NCBI GenBank assembly: GCA_946222005.1
Contig: CAMIHP010000007.1
Coordinates: forward strand, 15,524-79,523
Source of the DNA: an uncultured Candidatus Saccharibacteria bacterium
Lineage (GTDB): Bacteria > Patescibacteriota > Saccharimonadia > Saccharimonadales > Saccharimonadaceae
Direction: 5' to 3'
Length of the DNA: 64,000 bases
The notes under the pieces are model-generated. The model made no database searches. It worked only from the letters and a program-made list of their open reading frames with translations, and was not told where the DNA came from. Below, piece by piece: positions 59,532 through 64,000 of this stretch. Every line of letters begins with the position of its first letter. The first letter of the stretch is position 1. The translations under genes were made by a program, and so were the position numbers.

Positions 59532-61733
59532 TCAATGATTTACAGCTTGGTATAACTGCTTAGCCTGCATCATTACCACGCGAGCGGTCGAAGGGCGGAT
59601 ATTCATAAAGATACGCCATGGGTTATGAGTTGAAGTTGCATTAGCTCGTGGGAGAGCGAGTGGCTGTAAGCCGTACTTGCCTGTTAGCGCAGCAATCCAC
59701 GCCAGTGGTGTCTTGCCATAAAGCCCTTCTTCGCTAGCAGAGCCGTCCATACGCCATGCAGCGTAGGTTCGAGTAATCGTGGTGGTATCGTCTAGGTGAA
59801 GGGGGTAGTGCTGGGCGCTGCTGCGAGTAAGTATCTCATTGGCATATGGAGGTGTATCCACTCCGGGTGCAACAATAGCAGTAAAGACATCGAGTGGTGT
59901 GCCATCTGCCTCTGCTGCGGCGTTGATCATATGCAGAGCAGCAAGCACAGCATAATCTTGATCTGGTGATGATGTCGTGGCATCGATCGTAGTATTGGCA
60001 CGGTAGAGTACATCACCACCGGTGTCGATGCCACAAACTGCATCAGCTCCCGTCTCGCGGATGAGAATCTGCAGGTCGTGAGCAATCTGCTCCGGCTCGA
60101 TTGAATTAAGCAGATAAACTGGTGCGATTGTCTCGTCCTTAGCAATAATATCCTCAAGGAAGCGCCAGTTGCCAACTTTAGTTGTTTCCTTCGTAATCTC
60201 TGCGAGTGCGTCACCAATCTGTCGGCCAGTATGAGCAAGCTGTTTGTTGCTATCGGCAGCGAAGTTGCGCACCGACACAATAGCTGCAGGCTGCACGGCA
60301 TGGTGCTGCTGATGAAGCTTGCTTAGCATAGCAGCCTGAATACCATCCGAGCCACCACCCATCCCAAGATAGATGATCCGTTTGCCGCGTAGCTTCTCAG
60401 AGTCAAACGCTGGGAGTGAATCGATAGCGAGCTCAGGTGTGTCCTGATATTCTGGCACAAGTGTCTCACCACTGTGATGAAAGCGCAGCTCAGCGTGGTG
60501 TGGATCAAGTATGTCTTGGTTGGCGGCTTGGGCAATAGTGCTGAGGTCTGCCGTGACGATACCTGTCTCGCCTGCTTTGCGCGCTGCTTTGTCGGCAATG
60601 TGTGCCTCTTGCAAAACATGCGCAAAGTAAGTGAGCGCCGTGCCGAGGCTATGATGTTTCTCAAGCCCCTTCAGCAAGGCTGGGCCGTAGTAAGGCAGAG
60701 TCGCACGCTGATGAATACCATCATTGCTGAGCTCTTGAGCGAGAATAGCTTGTACAGGGCCAGGTAGCGTATCTAGCGCATTGGTCAGTTGCTGATACTC
60801 TTCTGGCGAATCGTAGCGTAGCATACAAGCAAGGCGCACAGTGTGAGTATATGCTTGGCTGTTGATGAGCTGCTCAATAGCATCGTTATCGAGGCCAAAG
60901 CGCTGTGCTCGCCGAGCGAGGTAGTGAGTGTAGCGTGCGTTGTCGGTCGGGAGGGTGCTGTCGGTTAAGACGTCGCAGGCTGCTGCCATTTGGTTGTACA
61001 TAGGAGAAGTGAGGAGTAGAGAACTCTCAGCATTAACATGTCCCGCCGCACCAGCAATATCAAATAGCGTATGCATGATATAGAGCGAGCGCACTGGCTC
61101 AGTACTGTCCGCAAAGCTTGCCAGCGTTGCCGCCGGTGCTTCGGCTTGGATAAACTGGCCAAGATTGAGTTCTGTATTGATGACATCGCGTATGATCGTT
61201 TGGTCTACTTCGCTTAATTGGCTGAATGTCGGTAATAACTCTGTGCGCTTTGCAGCGTAATCTGACCTGAGTAAACGGCGCAGCACTTCGTCATGATCGA
61301 CCGAATCAGTGGCATCCTCTCCCATAACGGCACTCGCGAGCGTTTGGTTCTTGCCTAGATCATGAATAAGCATAATGTAGCGCATTACATTGGCGCTATG
61401 CTCGCCAGGCAAGTTGCTCGCAACCCACTGATGAAATTCTTCAAATTCTTCACGCGTGAGGCGATTGGCGTCGTTCTGGGTAGCGGTCAGTTTGTGATAA
61501 TTTTCATCGCCGCCATAGTATAGGTAGTCCATAACGTTGAGCGAGCAGACAGTTCGTTGATATTCTGCGCGCTGATTGGCTGCTTCGTCTGCCCCTTGTG
61601 ACTCTGGTGAGGCTTTGATATGTTCGCCGATCAGCAGTTTCGCCTCAGGAAGCTGCAGGACGTCAAGCCGCTGCTCCAGATCGAGTGGACTTGAAGAGAG
61701 AGAGGTGTTGTTAGGAAGAAATGGTTGTTGCAT
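59532..61733 (-). CDS. HD-domain-like + DUF1152 fusion protein
   Basis: Large soluble protein of 733 residues and unknown role. The first half is helical and contains MRYIMLIHDLGK near residues 118-128, an HD-type metal dyad (His124, Asp125), preceded by other His residues; HD proteins are phosphohydrolases. The last 280 residues (from about 450) match DUF1152: RIIYLGMGGGSDGIQAAMLSKL, then VSVRNF, GADAVCGIDTGGDVLYR and DGTPLDVFTAIVAPGVDT. The GGGSDG and DTGGD elements look like a nucleotide-binding fold. ATG 61733 is set by reverse-strand TACACT ending exactly 6 nt upstream. It is a single gene without operon partners. Confidence 0.68.
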   Translation of the reverse strand: MQQPFLPNNTSLSSSPLDLEQRLDVLQLPEAKLLIGEHIKASPESQGADEAANQRAEYQRTVCSLNVMDYLYYGGDENYHKLTATQNDANRLTREEFEEFHQWVASNLPGEHSANVMRYIMLIHDLGKNQTLASAVMGEDATDSVDHDEVLRRLLRSDYAAKRTELLPTFSQLSEVDQTIIRDVINTELNLGQFIQAEAPAATLASFADSTEPVRSLYIMHTLFDIAGAAGHVNAESSLLLTSPMYNQMAAACDVLTDSTLPTDNARYTHYLARRAQRFGLDNDAIEQLINSQAYTHTVRLACMLRYDSPEEYQQLTNALDTLPGPVQAILAQELSNDGIHQRATLPYYGPALLKGLEKHHSLGTALTYFAHVLQEAHIADKAARKAGETGIVTADLSTIAQAANQDILDPHHAELRFHHSGETLVPEYQDTPELAIDSLPAFDSEKLRGKRIIYLGMGGGSDGIQAAMLSKLHQQHHAVQPAAIVSVRNFAADSNKQLAHTGRQIGDALAEITKETTKVGNWRFLEDIIAKDETIAPVYLLNSIEPEQIAHDLQILIRETGADAVCGIDTGGDVLYRANTTIDATTSSPDQDYAVLAALHMINAAAEADGTPLDVFTAIVAPGVDTPPYANEILTRSSAQHYPLHLDDTTTITRTYAAWRMDGSASEEGLYGKTPLAWIAALTGKYGLQPLALPRANATSTHNPWRIFMNIRPSTARVVMMQAKQLYQAVNH

Positions 61734-61739
61734 AGCATT

Positions 61740-61745
61740 AGTGTA
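61740..61745 (-). promoter_or_regulatory. -10 box of the HD-DUF1152 gene
   Basis: TACACT on the reverse strand, 6 nt before ATG 61733; predicted leader of zero. Confidence 0.5.
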
Positions 61746-61790
61746 GAGGATTACACAGCGGAATGGTAGCATGAGCGGTTTATAAAGACC

Positions 61791-63245
61791 CTACTGCTTA
61801 TATTGAGAATATGACTCGCCAGCGCTGAGCGGATGGCCAAATAGGTTCTTGACCGTGACAAATCTGTACCCTTGCTTTTGTAATGCATCGAGGATACACG
61901 GCACAGCATCGACGCTGGTTTTGTGGATATCGTGCATGAGAATAATCGCACCAGGTGCGGCATTGGCAACGGCACGGCTGCAGACAATTGCTGCATCGTG
62001 ATCGGCCCAATCACGTGTATCGATTGACCACATAATGGCTGGCATAGTAAGCTGCTGGAGCTGCGCACGCACCTTGTCATTCATGCCACCATATGGTGGA
62101 CGGACCATTGTTGGTGTCACGCCAGTAGCTGCAGCAACGGCACTGTTTGTACTCTCAATCTCTTGGCGGATGACAGCTTCGTCGCGCTTAGGAAGGAGTG
62201 GATGATTCCACGTGTGGTTGCCTATTTGGTGTTTGCGTTGAACTGCTTGCTGGAGCGCGATACTGTATGGTGCAACATTTCGCCCCACCACAAAGAAGGT
62301 TGCCTTAGCATGATAGCGATCAAGATGCTCGAGTAGTGTTTGCGTGTATAACCCAGGCCCATCGTCGAAGGTGAGTGCAATACAGCGATAACGCACGCAG
62401 TCGGTTGTTGATGATAATGCTGACGGTGGAATATCAAAAAGCTTCTTAGTGGTTGGGTTTTGGACAAAGTGGCTGAGTTGCTTGATTGGCAATTTCAGGC
62501 TAATGATTCCATCTACACCAATACCAAGCGAGCGTTTATCGAAGAGAAAGCCAATTGTTTTTCGGTCGTGTACTAAAAAGTTTGTGATAGATTCTGGAGT
62601 AATGACTCCCGCTACTTTTACTGGCTCTGCATGCGGGTAGCGCTGCTGCACCTGTTTACGCAGAGCAATAACAAGCTCATTTGTCCCTGCGATTGATGTA
62701 TCAACGAGGGCAGACGATGTAATTGGCTGGCCGCTCATTTTATCGAATGTCCAGTAGTGAACCGTGTTGGTTGGCAGAGCATGAGGTATAGTAGTACGGA
62801 TAAACACAGCGAGAGAAATCGTCGTGTCATCTTGGTGAATAATGCGATAGGTAATGGTGTTGCTTCGAGCTGCTGCATTAGTTGAAGGTGTTTGTTGAGA
62901 TGGAATTGCACTATCGATGATTGTGGCAACCGTTTTGTCTATGTTGGCAATACCTGTTTGTGGGTAGGTGACGATTGTTTGGTGTGATGCCGATTGATGC
63001 TTGATGATGCGTGAGCGAACAGCACCACGAGAAGATAGTGTGTAAGTGTGCGTTGTTGATGGTGGTATATGTGTGATGTGTGATGATTTTTGTGATTGTT
63101 GGCCATACCAAAGTGAGCAGATTAGTAGACTAGTAATAATAAGGCAGAGCCATGTATAAAAAAAGCCGCGAGATTTTGTAGATGTTGTATTACTTTCAAC
63201 ACCAGAATAAACTTGAGCATCTGTCTCTTCCACCTTATAGAACAT
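61791..63245 (-). CDS. Membrane-anchored polysaccharide deacetylase (PdaC-like)
   Basis: Predicted outer-face deacetylase of peptidoglycan or another N-acetylated glycan. The 484-residue protein has one N-terminal membrane segment (about 29-47), a middle region of about 200 residues resembling DUF4163/DUF3298 (DDTTISLAVFIRTTIPH and the later GIISLKLPIKQL), and a C-terminal NodB domain with all five motifs: TFDDGPG, HTWNHP, RPPYGG, DTRDWADHD and ILMHDIHK. The layout matches Bacillus PdaC. ATG 63245 follows a reverse-strand TACAAT at exactly 6 nt; an ATG at 63305 lies upstream of that promoter and is rejected. Confidence 0.88.
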   Translation of the reverse strand: MFYKVEETDAQVYSGVESNTTSTKSRGFFYTWLCLIITSLLICSLWYGQQSQKSSHITHIPPSTTHTYTLSSRGAVRSRIIKHQSASHQTIVTYPQTGIANIDKTVATIIDSAIPSQQTPSTNAAARSNTITYRIIHQDDTTISLAVFIRTTIPHALPTNTVHYWTFDKMSGQPITSSALVDTSIAGTNELVIALRKQVQQRYPHAEPVKVAGVITPESITNFLVHDRKTIGFLFDKRSLGIGVDGIISLKLPIKQLSHFVQNPTTKKLFDIPPSALSSTTDCVRYRCIALTFDDGPGLYTQTLLEHLDRYHAKATFFVVGRNVAPYSIALQQAVQRKHQIGNHTWNHPLLPKRDEAVIRQEIESTNSAVAAATGVTPTMVRPPYGGMNDKVRAQLQQLTMPAIMWSIDTRDWADHDAAIVCSRAVANAAPGAIILMHDIHKTSVDAVPCILDALQKQGYRFVTVKNLFGHPLSAGESYSQYKQ

Positions 63246-63251
63246 AGCTAT

Positions 63252-63257
63252 ATTGTA
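63252..63257 (-). promoter_or_regulatory. -10 box of the deacetylase gene
   Basis: TACAAT on the reverse strand, 6 nt before ATG 63245; predicted leader of zero. Confidence 0.55.
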
Positions 63258-63339
63258 GCGCGAACCGAGGTAAGAACAAAATGGGATAAGCGGAGTCTGA
63301 TACAAAAGACATTATAAAATAGAATATGCACTACTTTAT

Positions 63340-63380
63340 GTTCATTGCAAAATACCCCATTGGGGTATTTTGCAATGAAC
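63340..63380. repeat. Perfect inverted repeat with 20-bp arms
   Basis: GTTCATTGCAAAATACCCCA and its exact reverse complement flank a single T. The left arm shares 17 nt with the element at 49805-49833. At 63422-63433, ATACCCCTAGTG repeats 12 nt of the reverse strand of that element. It lies between two divergently transcribed genes, so it is not in a usual terminator position. Confidence 0.75.
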
Positions 63381-63462
63381 TATTAATAAATATCATTCAT
63401 AAAATAAGATAAAATTGCTACATACCCCTAGTGAGGTAGAAGCCTTTTCTAACAGATGATGA

Positions 63463-63468
63463 TATAAT
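63463..63468 (+). promoter_or_regulatory. Extended -10 promoter of the kinase gene
   Basis: TGA followed by TATAAT; the leader to ATG 63547 is about 72 nt, much longer than at most promoters in this window, and carries a normal ribosome site. Confidence 0.55.
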
Positions 63469-63546
63469 ATAAAGACAAGAGTAAATTACTTGAGTTAGAT
63501 ATAGTTAAGCGAAATCTTGAAAACAACGCTACAGAAAGGAGAAAAT

Positions 63547-64000
63547 ATGCGCCATCTTTTTATTACACGTGGAATTCCTGGATCTGGTAAAAGCACCTTT
63601 TTGCAATCTGCTGGGCTTGGCCCATATACACTATCTCCCGATACTCTACGTTTAGCGTATAGTAGCCCAGTGATGAATGATGCAGGGCGCATCGTTATGC
63701 CATATCAGGATGATCGACGGGTGTGGCAGCAGTTGCACGAGTTGCTTGATATGCGGATGGCTCGTGGTGAGTTCATCGTGGTTGATGCAACACATACAAC
63801 GAGCTCGTACTTTCAGCAGTATGCTCGGCTTGCGCGGAAGTATCGCTACAAGCTGTACGTTATAGATTTTGCGGATGTGCCGCTTGAGGTCTGTCTAGAG
63901 CGTAATCGTCAGCGTGCACCACATAAGATAGTCGATGATGCAGTTCTCGAGAAGATGCACGCTCGCCTCTCCACGTGTGCCATACCAAAACGATACACTG
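63547..64000 (+). CDS. P-loop kinase resembling T4 polynucleotide kinase, 3' end outside window
   Basis: Predicted kinase that would phosphorylate 5'-OH ends of RNA or DNA, or a related small substrate. The frame is open for 151 codons to the window edge, starting MRHLFITRGIPGSGKSTFLQ with Walker A GIPGSGKST. It continues with LSPDTLRLAYSS, where T4-type kinases carry a conserved Asp-Arg/Leu-Arg element, EFIVVDATHTTSSYF, and the lid-like LEVCLERNRQRAPHKIVDDAVLEKM. The pattern matches the kinase module of PNK/RNA-repair proteins and small predicted kinases. AGAAAGGAG precedes ATG 63547. The C-terminal part, which would tell whether a phosphatase or ligase is fused, is not visible. Confidence 0.75.
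   Translation, partial: MRHLFITRGIPGSGKSTFLQSAGLGPYTLSPDTLRLAYSSPVMNDAGRIVMPYQDDRRVWQQLHELLDMRMARGEFIVVDATHTTSSYFQQYARLARKYRYKLYVIDFADVPLEVCLERNRQRAPHKIVDDAVLEKMHARLSTCAIPKRYT

Noticed and set aside
1..64000. CRISPR array, insertion sequence, prophage or rRNA operon
   Set aside because: No regularly spaced direct repeats, transposase motifs, phage structural genes or rRNA sequences were seen on either strand. The phage-type lysozyme domain at 13826 is part of the secretion locus.

Overview
The window most resembles a chromosome segment from a Patescibacteria/CPR organism, probably Candidatus Saccharibacteria (TM7). This rests on three things: a PrgI / VirB4-type secretion locus directly beside dnaA-dnaN-recF and rpmH-rnpA-yidC-jag, compact gene packing, and a predicted glycan-export and wall-hydrolase repertoire suited to a surface-attached lifestyle. 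UGA is used as an ordinary stop codon, so this is not a Gracilibacteria-type code. The assignment is inferred from gene content alone.

Layout. (1) 1-1054: the 3'-truncated gene of a MacB/LolD-like ABC ATPase and a tRNA-Ser. (2) 1490-15653: a type IV secretion-like locus on the + strand. Its order is a membrane-anchored protein of unknown function, a TrbL/VirB6-like channel protein, PrgI, a TraC-like protein, the VirB4 ATPase, a second VirB6-like protein carrying an M15-type peptidase domain, a secreted lysozyme + C39-peptidase protein, and a small anchored protein. (3) 15668-22051: the replication-origin neighbourhood. recF, dnaN and dnaA lie on the - strand and rpmH, rnpA, yidC and jag on the + strand, with DnaA-box clusters on both sides of dnaA. 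(4) 22313-28726: a GT4 glycosyltransferase, a cupin, a gtrA/gtrB pair, sucCD and a GT2. (5) 28756-34361: a Wzm/Wzt ABC glycan exporter with two large glycosyltransferases. (6) 34428-59163: a secreted ChW-repeat protein, a DUF2142 membrane protein, a Wzx-like flippase, two rmlD paralogues, rmlA and the rmlB-nudix-rmlC-rmlD operon (dTDP-L-rhamnose). It continues with galE, glmS, a nucleotidyltransferase, several glycosyltransferases, a WbaP/WcaJ-like initiating transferase, a Wzy/WaaL-like ligase, a LexA-DNA-binding-domain-only protein and a VanW/beta-lactamase-fold protein. (7) 59233-64000: tRNA-Asn, an HD + DUF1152 fusion, a PdaC-like deacetylase and the 5' part of a polynucleotide-kinase-like gene.

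How the parts fit. Regions 4-6 supply nucleotide sugars (dTDP-rhamnose, UDP-Gal, GlcN-6-P), assemble a surface polysaccharide on a lipid carrier, and export it by an ABC route, a Wzx/Wzy-like route, or both. Regions 2 and 6-7 add wall-cutting or wall-modifying proteins and a secretion channel. Together these suggest a cell that invests in its surface and in contact with another cell.

Two cross-cutting observations stand out. First, many genes have a -10 box (TATAAT, TACAAT, TACACT, TATACT or TATAGT, often with an upstream TGn) placed 6-10 nt before the start codon. They are therefore predicted to make leaderless or nearly leaderless mRNAs, and this moves several start codons. Second, the secretion locus is compositionally mosaic: a GC-richer prgI-virB4 core lies between two AT-richer blocks, and one junction falls inside the second virB6-like gene. 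A decayed glycosyltransferase and a small family of palindromic intergenic elements are also present.
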